Shown: positions 1-8,489 of the stretch, piece by piece | Position numbering within the stretch: position 1 is the stretch's first letter | How the letters are laid out: the number at the start of each line of letters is the position of its first letter | Origin: Leifsonia sp. fls2-241-R2A-40a | GTDB lineage: Bacteria; Actinomycetota; Actinomycetes; Actinomycetales; Microbacteriaceae | DNA: 64,000 nt | Direction of reading: 5' to 3' | NCBI RefSeq assembly: GCF_030209575.1 | Contig: NZ_JARVRS010000001.1 | Span: 2,604,001-2,668,000 of the forward strand | The notes under the pieces: model-generated | Database searches by the model: none | Told to the model about the DNA's origin: nothing | Seen by the model: only the letters and a program-made list of their open reading frames with translations | Made by a program: the position numbers and the translations under genes

Positions 1-1161
1 CTGCTCAGCCGCGACTACGACGGACGCCTCGCCGCGGGAAAGACGTCGGCGCTGTTCGGGATGGCGATGACCGAGAAGCAGGGCGGCTCGGATCTGCGGG
101 CCAACACGACGCGCGCGCTCGCCGACGGGGACGGCCGCTGGCTGATCACCGGGCACAAGTGGTTCTGCTCGGCGCCGATGTCGGACGCGTTCCTCGTGCT
201 CGCGCAGACCGCGGCCGGGCTCTCGTGCTTCCTCGTCCCGCGCGTCCTGGACGACGGCGACCGCAACGTGTTCCTCATCCAAAGACTGAAGGACAAGCTC
301 GGCAACCGCAGCAACGCCTCCAGCGAGGTCGAATTCGACGGCACCGTCGGCTACCTGCTGGGGGAGGAGGGACGCGGCGTCCGCACGATCCTCGAGATGG
401 TCAATCGCACGCGCCTCGACTGCGTGTACGGGAGCGCGGCGGGGATGCGGCAGGCTGTCGCCGAGGCGGCCTGGCACGTCCGCCACCGCTCCGCGTTCGG
501 CGCGCGGCTCATCGACCAGCCGGCGATGGCCGCCGTGCTCGCCGACCTGGCGCTGGAGTCGGAGGCGGCGACCACGGTCGCTCTGCGGCTGGCGCGGGCG
601 CACGACGTCGATGCACCCGACTCGGACGTCGCCTTCCGCCGCCTGGCCACGGCCGTCGCGAAGTACTGGGTGTGCAAGCGCGGACCGGGGCACGCCTACG
701 AGGCGCTGGAATGCCTCGGAGGCAACGGCTACACGGAGGCGTTCCCGCTGGCCCGGCGGTATCGGGAGCAGCCGGTGATGGCGATCTGGGAGGGCTCCGG
801 CAACGTGATCGCTCTCGACGTCCTCCGCGCACTGCGCCGGGAGCCGGCGGCGTGGGAGGCGTTCGACGCCGAGCTGGCCGCCGCTCGGGGCGTCTACCGC
901 ACCTTCGACGCGCACCACGACCGGCTGCGCGCCCGGGTGGCTGCCGTGTGCGCTACCGACGACGCACGGGATGCGGAGGCGGCCGCCCGGCCGCTGGTCG
1001 CCTCCCTCGCCATCGCCCTGCAGGCGTCACTGCTCGTCCGGGACGCCCCCGCGGCCGTTGCCGACGCGTTCGTCGCGGCGCGCCTCGGGCCCGAGCGCGG
1101 CTCCCTCTACGGCGAGCTGCCCTCCGGCCTCGACCTGTCCGCCCTCGTCGCCCGGGCCTGA
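1..1161 (+). CDS. Acyl-CoA dehydrogenase, AidB-like (5' partial)
   Basis: The reading frame is open from the first base, so the true start lies upstream; 386 codons are visible. The segment MTEKQGGSDLRANTT (ATG at 61) and the later GNGYTEAFPLARRYREQPV and IWEGSGN motifs are typical of the AidB branch of acyl-CoA dehydrogenases, flavoproteins related to isovaleryl-CoA dehydrogenase. The visible part spans the middle beta domain, the C-terminal helical FAD domain and the extra C-terminal region found in AidB. E. coli AidB is induced by alkylation and binds DNA, but many actinobacterial relatives may simply oxidise acyl-CoAs; the sequence does not decide. The gene converges on the wall-polymer transferase gene downstream. 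Confidence 0.85.
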   Translation: MLSRDYDGRLAAGKTSALFGMAMTEKQGGSDLRANTTRALADGDGRWLITGHKWFCSAPMSDAFLVLAQTAAGLSCFLVPRVLDDGDRNVFLIQRLKDKLGNRSNASSEVEFDGTVGYLLGEEGRGVRTILEMVNRTRLDCVYGSAAGMRQAVAEAAWHVRHRSAFGARLIDQPAMAAVLADLALESEAATTVALRLARAHDVDAPDSDVAFRRLATAVAKYWVCKRGPGHAYEALECLGGNGYTEAFPLARRYREQPVMAIWEGSGNVIALDVLRALRREPAAWEAFDAELAAARGVYRTFDAHHDRLRARVAAVCATDDARDAEAAARPLVASLAIALQASLLVRDAPAAVADAFVAARLGPERGSLYGELPSGLDLSALVARA

Positions 1162-1187
1162 CCGCGCTCCCCCCTCGCCCCCGTACA

Positions 1188-1248
1188 ATTTGCGCCAATT
1201 CGCGGGAATCGCCCGTCCATACCCGCGATTTGCGCCAAATCTCGCGGG
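1188..1248. repeat. Imperfect direct repeat with hairpin between convergent genes
   Basis: Two copies of ATTTGCGCCAA followed by TCGCGGG lie at 1188-1206 and 1228-1248, 40 bases apart. CGCGGG at the end of copy 1 can pair with CCCGCG at 1222-1227. The position between convergent stops suggests a terminator or a small interspersed repeat. There is no clear T-run. Confidence 0.45.
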
Positions 1249-1291
1249 CGAGGACCGCGCGACGTCAGGACTCCGCGGCCGCAGGGACGGG

Positions 1292-3781
1292 TCAGGCCCC
1301 GATCGCGCGGTAGAACTCGGCGACCGCCTTGCGGTTGTAGCCGACGTAGTCGAAGTGGCTGTCGGGCACGTCTCCGCGGAGGAACGCGCGCATCCCGTCC
1401 GCGACACCGTCGACCGTCTGCGGCACGACCATTCCGCTGCCCGCGGGCAGCGCGTTCTTCGCCGACGCGAACTCGACCGTGACGATCGGCAGCTGCAGCA
1501 CGAGCGCCTCCAGCAGCACCATCGGCTGGCCCTCGTAGTCGCTGGAGAGCACGAAGCAGTCGGCCTTCGCCATGATCGCGTGCGGGTTGCGCTGCATCCC
1601 GGTGAGGAACACCGAGCCCTGGAGTCCGAGTTCGGCGACCAGCGCCTCCAACTCGCCTGCCAGCGGCCCGGACCCCACGATCACGAGCCTCGTCCGTGGG
1701 TTCTCGGCGTGCACCGCCGCGAACGCCCGGATGAGGCGGCCCTGGTTCTTCTCCGGCGACAGTCGCCCGACGTTGACGAAGGTGGTGACGTCGTCGTCGG
1801 CGAGCAGCAGCTCGGCCCAGTCGGGGATGCTGCCGGTCTCCTCGTCGAAGGTCAGCTCGTGCAGGTCGCCTGCCGCGTTCTCCAGGATGTGCTCGGCATC
1901 GACCGTATTGAGGGCCGACACGAACTTCTCGGGAGCCGCGTACTCGGCGAGCGACGCCCGGTTGATCTCTGCCAGCGTGGGCGAGACGGACACCAGGTGG
2001 TCGTACTGCCCGTAGAGCGTGAAGATCTGCGTGAGGCTGTGCAGCATCCGCTTCTCGCCGTTGACCTCGCGGTGCGCGTCGGAGGCGAGGTCGTTGTGCA
2101 GCCAGATCGCCCGCTGCGCCTTCGGCGAGTGGAGCAGGAGGGCCGCCCAGAACGGACCGTAGCCAGAGAAGTCCACCACGTAGTCGAAGGTGCTGGCCCC
2201 GAAGCAGCGGTACCACTCGTCGTCCCACAGCCGGTTCTGCGCCGGGATGTCGGCGTGCTGCGCGATGCGCCCGCGGCGGAAGTCGAGGTGCCGGGCGAGG
2301 TGCAGCAGCTTCGCGCCGTTCATGCCGCCGACGCGGGGGAACTGGCGAACAGCCGGATGGATCTGCCGCTGCTTCCCGATGATCACCTGCGACCGGCTCT
2401 GGGCGAAGAACGCCGAGACGTCGAAACGCTCGTGGTCGATGTTGTTGAGCAGGTTGAGTGCCGAGGTCGTGATGCCGTTGGGGCGCATCCCGCCGAGGTA
2501 GAGCAGGATCTTCTGCCGGCCGTCGTCGGCGAGGTCGGTGCGCAGGCGGTAGCCGTCGCGCACGCCGCGGAAGACGATGTCGACGACGCGGCGCGCGGCC
2601 GAGCCGTCCTCGTACGGAGTGAACCGCTGCTGCATGTCGCGATAGCGCTCCTGCCATTCGGCGGGGACCGCCTCGCCGTCCTCGGCGATCGCGTGCAGGG
2701 TGTCGCCCACCTCGCGGGCGGACATGAGCACCGGGCCGGGCCACTCCTCCGGCTCGAAGTAGAGTCCGCGCGTTCCCGCGTAGTCGGCGAGGTCGGGCGT
2801 GAAGAACACGATCGGCCGGCCGGTCTGCAGGAAGTCGAAGAAGATGCTCGAGTAGTCGGAGATGAGCAGATCCGTCGCGCCCAGCACGAGGTTGGTGGGG
2901 ATCTCGTTGGGCACGAGCATCCGCTTGAGCTCGGGGCGGTGGGCCGCCAGCGCGTGGACGCTCTGGTGCGTCTTGAGCAGCACGAGGTAGCGGCTGGTGT
3001 CGATGCGCTCCTCGATCTGGCCGATGTGCGCGAGCAGCGCATCCAGGTCGTCCTCGGGGCGCCCGAACGTCTGGCCCTTCCAGGTCGGCGCGTACAGGAT
3101 GATCTTCCGGTCGCCGACGGGGATGCCCGCATCGACGAGGCGCCGGCGGACGGTCTCGCGGGCGGCCTCGTCGAGGAACTGCCGGTCGATGCGCGGGTAG
3201 CCCTCCTCGACGAGCGTGCCGCTGTAGATGCCGGTCAGCTTGTAGCCGGTCTCGTACATCTGCTCGGACATGAACGGGTTCGCCGAGAGCAGGTAGTCCG
3301 CCTGGACGAAGTTGCGGATGATGTTCGCGGTGCCGAGCGCGCCGTCCTCGATGTCGTAGCCCATCCGCTTCAACGGCGTGCCGTGCCACGTGTTGAGATA
3401 GACCTGTCCGGGGCGCTTCGAGAAGTCGGGCGGGAAGGTCGCGTTGTTGACCAGGTACTGGCTCGTGGCGAGGGCACGGTAGTACGCGGATGAGCCGTAA
3501 CGGACGAAGCTCACGCGGGGGTCGTCGGCGAACTCCTCCACGGCGGCCCGGTACTGGGTGAGATCGGACAGCGCCCAGATGTGGGTGAGGTGGCCGAGAT
3601 CGGGGCTCGCCAGCAGCTCACGGAAGACCGCCTCCGGGTTGTCCAGCATCCCGTTTCCCGAGAAGGACTCGTAGAGCACCGAGCCCTGCACGATCGGTCG
3701 GGCGCGCCAGTGCGCGTGGATCTCGTAGCGCGCGGCACGCTTCACCCGGGAGGGGAGGCGCTTCAGTCGGGAGAGTCTCAT
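1292..3781 (-). CDS. CDP-glycerol:polyglycerophosphate transferase fused to GT4 glycosyltransferase
   Basis: An 829-residue protein with two catalytic halves. Roughly residues 50-370 match the TagB/TagF glycerophosphotransferase family, with motifs such as LNTWHGTPLKRMGYD, ILYAPTWKGQ and LISDYSSIFFDF. Residues about 385-825 are a GT4 glycosyltransferase with NVGRLSPEKNQGRLIRAF and SSDYEGQPMVLLEAL. It probably polymerises and glycosylates a teichoic-acid-like wall glycopolymer at the inner membrane face. I chose ATG at 3781 because the 60 bases before it are AT-rich for this genome and look like a promoter (TAAACT ends 8 bases before the ATG). An in-frame ATG at 3838 overlaps the MarR stop as ATGA and would add 19 residues. 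Convergent with the upstream dehydrogenase. Confidence 0.85.
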   Translation of the reverse strand: MRLSRLKRLPSRVKRAARYEIHAHWRARPIVQGSVLYESFSGNGMLDNPEAVFRELLASPDLGHLTHIWALSDLTQYRAAVEEFADDPRVSFVRYGSSAYYRALATSQYLVNNATFPPDFSKRPGQVYLNTWHGTPLKRMGYDIEDGALGTANIIRNFVQADYLLSANPFMSEQMYETGYKLTGIYSGTLVEEGYPRIDRQFLDEAARETVRRRLVDAGIPVGDRKIILYAPTWKGQTFGRPEDDLDALLAHIGQIEERIDTSRYLVLLKTHQSVHALAAHRPELKRMLVPNEIPTNLVLGATDLLISDYSSIFFDFLQTGRPIVFFTPDLADYAGTRGLYFEPEEWPGPVLMSAREVGDTLHAIAEDGEAVPAEWQERYRDMQQRFTPYEDGSAARRVVDIVFRGVRDGYRLRTDLADDGRQKILLYLGGMRPNGITTSALNLLNNIDHERFDVSAFFAQSRSQVIIGKQRQIHPAVRQFPRVGGMNGAKLLHLARHLDFRRGRIAQHADIPAQNRLWDDEWYRCFGASTFDYVVDFSGYGPFWAALLLHSPKAQRAIWLHNDLASDAHREVNGEKRMLHSLTQIFTLYGQYDHLVSVSPTLAEINRASLAEYAAPEKFVSALNTVDAEHILENAAGDLHELTFDEETGSIPDWAELLLADDDVTTFVNVGRLSPEKNQGRLIRAFAAVHAENPRTRLVIVGSGPLAGELEALVAELGLQGSVFLTGMQRNPHAIMAKADCFVLSSDYEGQPMVLLEALVLQLPIVTVEFASAKNALPAGSGMVVPQTVDGVADGMRAFLRGDVPDSHFDYVGYNRKAVAEFYRAIGA

Positions 3782-3834
3782 CGCGCCCGAGTTTATGAGA
3801 GTGGCATAACGGTCTCCTGGGAGCGCGGTATGGG

Positions 3835-4338
3835 TCATCCCTCCGCGTCGAACCCCAGGCTCAGCTTCCGCAGCAGGCCCGCGAGCCGCTCCGCGTCCGC
3901 GGTGGAGAGGCCGTCGAGGAGGTCGGCCTCCGCGTCCACGAGCCGGGTGATGGCCGCATCCACCCGGGTCAGGCCCTGCGCGGTCATCTGGACCAGGATG
4001 CCCCGGCCGTCGTTCGGGTCGGTGCGCCGCTCGACCAGGCCGCGGGCGACGAGCCGGTCGATGCGGTTCGTCATGGTGCCGGAGGAGACGAGCGTCTGCT
4101 GCAGCAGCGACTTGGGGCTCAACTGGTACGGCGAACCCGCGCGGCGGAGCGCCGCCAGCACGTCGAACTCCCACGAGTCGAGGTCGGAGCGTTCGAAGGC
4201 GCCGCGGCGGGCGCGGTCGAGGTGACGGGACAGCCGGTCGACGCGCGACAGCACCTGGAGCGGGGAGAAGTCGAGGTCCGGACGCTCGCGCAGCCAGGCG
4301 TCCACAATGCGGTCCACCTCATCGCGTGCGTCGGCCAT
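3835..4338 (-). CDS. MarR-family transcriptional regulator
   Basis: A 167-residue winged-helix regulator. The recognition region runs through LLQQTLVSSGTMTNRIDRL and the wing through RRTDPNDGRGILVQMT, both standard MarR features, at about residues 85-130. It lies directly upstream of the wall-polymer transferase on the same strand and their ends nearly touch, so it may control that gene as well as itself. A TAGCAT hexamer ends six bases before the ATG, which suggests a leaderless mRNA, and an inverted repeat overlaps that hexamer. The ligand is unknown. Confidence 0.88.
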   Translation of the reverse strand: MADARDEVDRIVDAWLRERPDLDFSPLQVLSRVDRLSRHLDRARRGAFERSDLDSWEFDVLAALRRAGSPYQLSPKSLLQQTLVSSGTMTNRIDRLVARGLVERRTDPNDGRGILVQMTAQGLTRVDAAITRLVDAEADLLDGLSTADAERLAGLLRKLSLGFDAEG

Positions 4339-4340
4339 GA

Positions 4341-4356
4341 CCCCATGCTATTGGGG
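4341..4356 (-). promoter_or_regulatory. Putative -10 and MarR operator
   Basis: CCCCA-N6-TGGGG forms an inverted repeat whose centre contains the -10-like TAGCAT (minus strand, 4345-4350). The overlap of a symmetrical site with the promoter of a MarR gene fits autoregulation; this is inference. Confidence 0.35.
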
Positions 4357-4404
4357 TCCGGCCTCCCGGGGTCTGGCAGACTGTCACCTGCGCGAAACGC
4401 GCGT

Positions 4405-4476
4405 TCCGCCTTGGTGTAATGGCAGCACGACAGCCTTTGGAGCTGTTAGGTCCAGGTTCGAGTCCTGGAGGCGGAG
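4405..4476 (+). tRNA. tRNA-Gln (anticodon TTG)
   Basis: A 72-base cloverleaf: acceptor TCCGCCT pairs with AGGCGGA, the anticodon arm ACAGC-CTTTGGA-GCTGT gives anticodon TTG (reads CAA), and the T arm is CCAGG-TTCGAGT-CCTGG. The discriminator base is G and CCA is not encoded. It ends 28 bases before the glmU start and probably shares a transcript with it. Confidence 0.95.
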
Positions 4477-4504
4477 CGACCGACAGCCCGACCCCTGGAG
4501 GACC

Positions 4505-5947
4505 ATGACCGACCAGAATCTCGCCATCGTCGTTCTCGCGGCGGGGCAGGGCACGCGGATGAAATCCGCCACCCCGAAGCTGCTGCATCCGCTCGGCGGC
4601 ATCCCGATCGTCTCGCACGTCCTCGCGACCGCGCACGAGCTGGATGCCGCGCACGTGATCGCCGTGGTGCGTCACGAGCGCGACCGCCTCGCCGAGGTGA
4701 TCGCAGCGGACATGCCCGAGGCGATCATCGTCGACCAGGACGAGGTGCCCGGCACCGGCCGCGCCGTCGAGCTGGCGATCGAGGCGCTCCCCGCCGACTT
4801 CTCGGGAGACGTGCTCGTCGTCAACGGCGACGTCCCCCTGCTCGACGCCGGGACGCTGCGCGAACTGATCGCGTCGCACCGCGCGGGCGAGGCCGCGGCA
4901 ACCATCCTGTCGTCCTTCCCGGCCGACCCCACCGGCTACGGCCGCATCGTCCGCACCCCGGCCGGTCACCTCGACCGCATCGTCGAGCACAAGGATGCGA
5001 CCGCGGCCGAGCGCGAGATCGGCGAGATCAACGCCGGCATCTACCTCTTCGGCCTGGCGGCGCTGCGGGACAGGCTCGCCCTCGTCTCGACCGACAACGC
5101 CCAGGGCGAGAAGTACCTGACGGATGTGATCGGCCTGCTGCGCGAGGCCGGCTTCGACGTGGATGCGCTCCCGGTCGCCGAGTCGTGGCTGGTCGACGGC
5201 ATCAACGACCGCGCCCAGCTGAGCGACGCCGCGGCGAAGCTCAACGCACTGCTCGTGCGCACCTGGCAGCTCGCGGGCGTGACCGTGCAGGACCCGGCGA
5301 CGACGTGGATCGACGTCAAGGCGAAGCTCGCACCGGACGTCACCATCCTCCCGGGCACGCAGCTGCGCGGAGCCACGGTCGTCGAGACCGGCGCGACCGT
5401 CGGCCCGGACACCACCCTCACGGACACCGAGGTGGGGGAGGGCGCGACCGTCACCCGCACCGACGCGACCCTCGCCGTCATCGGCGCCGGAGCCACGGTC
5501 GGGCCGTTCGCCTACCTGCGCCCGGGAACGGTCCTCGGCGCGAAGGGCAAGATCGGCACCTTCACCGAGACGAAGAACGCGGTCATCGGCGAGGGCACCA
5601 AGCTGGCGCACTTCAACTACGTCGGCGACGCGGAGGTGGGCGAGAAGGGCAACCTGGGTGCGGGCGTCATCACCGCCAACTACGACGGCGTGAACAAGCA
5701 CCGCACGGTCATCGGGTCGAACGTGCGCATCAGCACGAACAGCGTGCTCGTCGCGCCCGTTAGGATAGGTGACGGAGCGTACACGGGGGCGGGCACGGTC
5801 GTCCGCAAGGATGTCCCCGCCGGAGCCCTCGCCATCACGGTCGCCCCGCAACGCAATATCGAAGGCTGGGTCGCGCAGAAGCGGCCGGGCACGGACGCCG
5901 ACAGAGCTGCCCAAGAGAGCAACGCTGCGGAAGAGAGCGGAGAGTAA
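4505..5947 (+). CDS. glmU: Bifunctional N-acetylglucosamine-1-phosphate uridyltransferase / glucosamine-1-phosphate acetyltransferase
   Basis: A 480-residue cytoplasmic enzyme that makes UDP-GlcNAc for peptidoglycan. The N-terminal uridyltransferase half carries LAAGQGTRMKSATPKLLHP (residues about 11-29) and the VVNGDVPLL metal-binding region. The C-terminal half is a left-handed beta helix of hexapeptide repeats with YLRPGTVLGAKGKIGTFTE and ANYDGVNKHRT, the acetyl-CoA and acceptor sites. ATG at 4505 follows GGAGG at a good distance; an earlier in-frame ATG would run through the tRNA and is rejected. The stop touches the prs start, so the two are co-transcribed. Confidence 0.96.
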   Translation: MTDQNLAIVVLAAGQGTRMKSATPKLLHPLGGIPIVSHVLATAHELDAAHVIAVVRHERDRLAEVIAADMPEAIIVDQDEVPGTGRAVELAIEALPADFSGDVLVVNGDVPLLDAGTLRELIASHRAGEAAATILSSFPADPTGYGRIVRTPAGHLDRIVEHKDATAAEREIGEINAGIYLFGLAALRDRLALVSTDNAQGEKYLTDVIGLLREAGFDVDALPVAESWLVDGINDRAQLSDAAAKLNALLVRTWQLAGVTVQDPATTWIDVKAKLAPDVTILPGTQLRGATVVETGATVGPDTTLTDTEVGEGATVTRTDATLAVIGAGATVGPFAYLRPGTVLGAKGKIGTFTETKNAVIGEGTKLAHFNYVGDAEVGEKGNLGAGVITANYDGVNKHRTVIGSNVRISTNSVLVAPVRIGDGAYTGAGTVVRKDVPAGALAITVAPQRNIEGWVAQKRPGTDADRAAQESNAAEESGE

Positions 5948-6925
5948 GTGTCAGGGATCACCGCGACCGGCCAGAAACGTCTCGTCTTGATCTCCGGTCG
6001 CGCGCATCCCCAGCTCGCCCGGGAGATCGCGGAGTGCCTCGGTAGCGAGCTCGTCCCGACCGATGCACGCACCTTCGCCAACGGCGAGATCTATGCGCGC
6101 TTCGACGAGAGCGTCCGCGGGTCGGATGCGTTCGTCATCCAGTCGCACACGTCGCCCATCAACGAGTGGCTCATGGAGCAGCTCATCATGGTGGATGCGC
6201 TGAAGCGCGCGTCGGCGAAGCGCATCACCGTCGTCGCCCCGTTCTACCCGTACGCCCGGCAGGACAAGAAGGGCCGCGGGCGCGAGCCGATCTCGGCCCG
6301 CCTCGTCGCCGACCTGTTCAAGGCCGCCGGCGCCGACCGCATCATGTCGGTCGACCTGCACGCCGCGCAGATCCAGGGCTTCTTCGACGGACCGGTCGAC
6401 CACCTGTTCGCCATGCCGGTGCTGCTCGAGCACATGCGTCGCGAGCTCGACCCGGCGACGCTGACCGTCGTCTCGCCGGACATGGGCCGCGTCCGCGTCG
6501 CCGACATCTGGAGCGACAAGCTCGGCGCGCCCCTGGCGATCATCCACAAGCGCCGCGATCCGCTCGTCCCGAACCAGGTCTCGGTGCACGAGATCGTCGG
6601 CGATGTCAGCGGGCGCGTCTGCCTGCTCGTCGACGACCTGATCGATACCGGCCGCACCATCGTCAAGGCGGCGGAAGCGCTCAAGGCCGCCGGCGCCACC
6701 GGCGTCGTCGTCGCCGCGACCCACGCCGTGTTCAGCGACCCGGCCGTCGAGCTGCTGCAGAGCGACGCGATCGACTCGGTCGTGGTGACCGACACCCTGC
6801 CGCTGCCGGAGCACAAGCGCTGGGAGGGCCTCACGGTCCTGCCGATCGCGCCGCTGCTCGCCAACGCGATCCGCGAGGTCTTCACCGACGGTTCGGTGAC
6901 GTCGATGTTCGACGGGGCCGCGTAG
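5948..6925 (+). CDS. prs: Ribose-phosphate pyrophosphokinase
   Basis: A 325-residue enzyme making PRPP from ribose 5-phosphate and ATP, for nucleotide, histidine and tryptophan synthesis. It shows the metal- and ATP-binding segment VDLHAAQIQGFFDGPVDHL and the PRPP-binding loop LLVDDLIDTGRTI; length matches the class I bacterial family. The GTG start directly follows the glmU stop and is preceded by GGAGAG within the end of glmU, so translation is probably coupled. glmU-prs is a common actinobacterial pairing. Confidence 0.96.
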   Translation: MSGITATGQKRLVLISGRAHPQLAREIAECLGSELVPTDARTFANGEIYARFDESVRGSDAFVIQSHTSPINEWLMEQLIMVDALKRASAKRITVVAPFYPYARQDKKGRGREPISARLVADLFKAAGADRIMSVDLHAAQIQGFFDGPVDHLFAMPVLLEHMRRELDPATLTVVSPDMGRVRVADIWSDKLGAPLAIIHKRRDPLVPNQVSVHEIVGDVSGRVCLLVDDLIDTGRTIVKAAEALKAAGATGVVVAATHAVFSDPAVELLQSDAIDSVVVTDTLPLPEHKRWEGLTVLPIAPLLANAIREVFTDGSVTSMFDGAA

Positions 6926-6968
6926 CACCCGCCTCCGTCCCGCTCCGCTCCCTCGCCTTCCGTCGTCG

Positions 6969-7016
6969 AAAAGGGAGGACATCCCGGCCGCATCCCGGCC
7001 CGATGTCCTCCCTTTT
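6969..7016. terminator. Strong hairpin after prs
   Basis: Perfect 15-bp arms (AAAAGGGAGGACATC at 6969-6983 and its complement at 7002-7016) around an 18-base loop. The T-run on one side and A-run on the other allow it to end transcription from both the prs side and the convergent glycosyltransferase gene. Confidence 0.8.
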
Positions 7017-7087
7017 CCGCATTTCGGCGGCGTGGCGCCCACGAACTCCTCCCTTTCGAACCCGGAGTGACGGAGGGATCAGTCGCC

Positions 7088-8416
7088 TCAGGCCGCCGTC
7101 CGCCCCGCGGACGCATCCGCCGTCGCCTCGGCGGCGGCGACGACCGCCCGCTCGAGGCCGTCGAGCCCGGACGCGGCCCGGATCGCCGCGCCGATGCGTG
7201 CGCTCCGCTCGGCGTAGGTCCGGTCCCGCAGCACCGTCCGGACCGCCTGCGCGACGGCCCCCGGCTCGGGCCGGTTGGTCCCCAGCCGGATGCCGACGCC
7301 CGACCAGGCGACCCGCGCCGAGACCTCCGCCTTGTCCTCGGTGGTGCCGGCCACGACGATCGGCACCCCGTGCTCCATGGCGTAGTGGATGCCGCCGTAG
7401 CCGCCGTTCGTGACGTAGGCCGCCGTGCGCGGCAGCAGCCGGTCGTACGGCAGGTAGGAGGCGACGCGGGCATTGGCGGGGAGACCGGTCCCGAGATCGG
7501 CGACGGGTCGACCTCCCGTGCTGGCCACCACCCACACGTCGTCCTGGGCGAGGGCGCGGATGGTCGGCAGCACGAGGTCGCCGAGGTCGCGGTTCGCGAC
7601 GGTGCCCTGGGTGACGTGGAGGACCGGGCGTCCGTCGTCCAGGTCGCTCCACCACGCGGGCAGCGCGCTGTCGGAGGGCTGCGTGCGCGAGACGGGGCCG
7701 AAGAAGTGCACGGGCACCCGGAGATCGCTGCGCGGGTACTCGAACTCCGGCACCGTGAACTGCACGACCCCGTCGCCCTGCGAGGGCCAGTCGAGCACGA
7801 AGCCGCGGAGGCTCACACCTGCCGCGGCGGCGGTGCGGAGCGCAGCGCGCTGGACCGGCGCGAAGACGCCCTTCTCGGCAGCGACCGTCAGAGCGGCGTT
7901 GCGTGCGCGCCCCAGGGCGCCCGGGCGCGGCGGGATGCCGAGTCCGAACGGCGCTGTGTCCCGGCTCTTCAGGCCGAGCGGCACGATCCCCAGGTTCAGG
8001 AGCGGCGGGCGGGATGTGCGCGGGCGCGACGCCAACAGTGCCGCCCCGAGGAACAGGCTCTCGGCCAGCACGACGTCGATGCCCAGGTCGCGGATCACCG
8101 CATCCATCGCCGCGAGTTGACTGGGCGCGGGCCGGAGGAAGATCTCGGTCATGTCCCACCGGATCCCGGCGGGACCGGTGAGCCCGACACGGCCGGGGAA
8201 GGCGGCGTCGATGTCGGTGTCGTCGTAGTCGGCCGCGGCCGGCAGCCGGAGCGCCGCTGCGCCGGTCGCGGCGGCGCGCTCGAGGTAGCGCTCGCCGGTG
8301 AGGAAGTGGACGCGGTGGCCGCGGTCGACCAGGGCGCGGCTGACGGCCAGAAGGGGTGAGACGTGTCCGTGCACGGGGGTGCTGCAGAGCAGGATGTCGA
8401 GCGGGCGGGCGTTCAT
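7088..8416 (-). CDS. UGT/MGT-like glycosyltransferase (GT1, GT-B fold)
   Basis: A 442-residue protein. The N-terminus, with ILLCSTPVHGHVSPLLAVSR, is the acceptor-side Rossmann domain of GT1 enzymes such as macrolide glycosyltransferases. The C-terminal half has the donor region, with VLHVTQGTVANRD and the GGYGGIHYAMEHGVPIVV sugar-nucleotide signature. It may glycosylate a small lipophilic molecule or inactivate a macrolide; the acceptor cannot be read from sequence. ATG at 8416 has a GAGGAC site. It is divergent from a TetR gene 73 bases away, which is the usual layout of a repressor with its detoxification target. Confidence 0.85.
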   Translation of the reverse strand: MNARPLDILLCSTPVHGHVSPLLAVSRALVDRGHRVHFLTGERYLERAAATGAAALRLPAAADYDDTDIDAAFPGRVGLTGPAGIRWDMTEIFLRPAPSQLAAMDAVIRDLGIDVVLAESLFLGAALLASRPRTSRPPLLNLGIVPLGLKSRDTAPFGLGIPPRPGALGRARNAALTVAAEKGVFAPVQRAALRTAAAAGVSLRGFVLDWPSQGDGVVQFTVPEFEYPRSDLRVPVHFFGPVSRTQPSDSALPAWWSDLDDGRPVLHVTQGTVANRDLGDLVLPTIRALAQDDVWVVASTGGRPVADLGTGLPANARVASYLPYDRLLPRTAAYVTNGGYGGIHYAMEHGVPIVVAGTTEDKAEVSARVAWSGVGIRLGTNRPEPGAVAQAVRTVLRDRTYAERSARIGAAIRAASGLDGLERAVVAAAEATADASAGRTAA

Positions 8417-8489
8417 GGTCCGGGTCCTCGTTTCGGGTAGAGTCGAATAAACGTCAACAGTATTCACTACACGTGAAAGGTAGTCAATA
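8417..8489. promoter_or_regulatory. Divergent promoter region of glycosyltransferase and TetR genes
   Basis: AT-rich 73-base gap. On the minus strand TTGACT-N17-AATACT is a good -35/-10 pair for the glycosyltransferase gene. TTCAC-N5-GTGAA forms an inverted repeat between the two elements, a plausible TetR operator. Confidence 0.45.

Noticed and set aside
971-3493. An 840-codon plus-strand frame
   Set aside because: It crosses the end of one real gene and lies antisense to the wall-polymer transferase; no domain is visible.
4307-4504. Extended start for glmU at 4307
   Set aside because: It would read through tRNA-Gln; the ATG at 4505 has a proper ribosome site and matches the family start.
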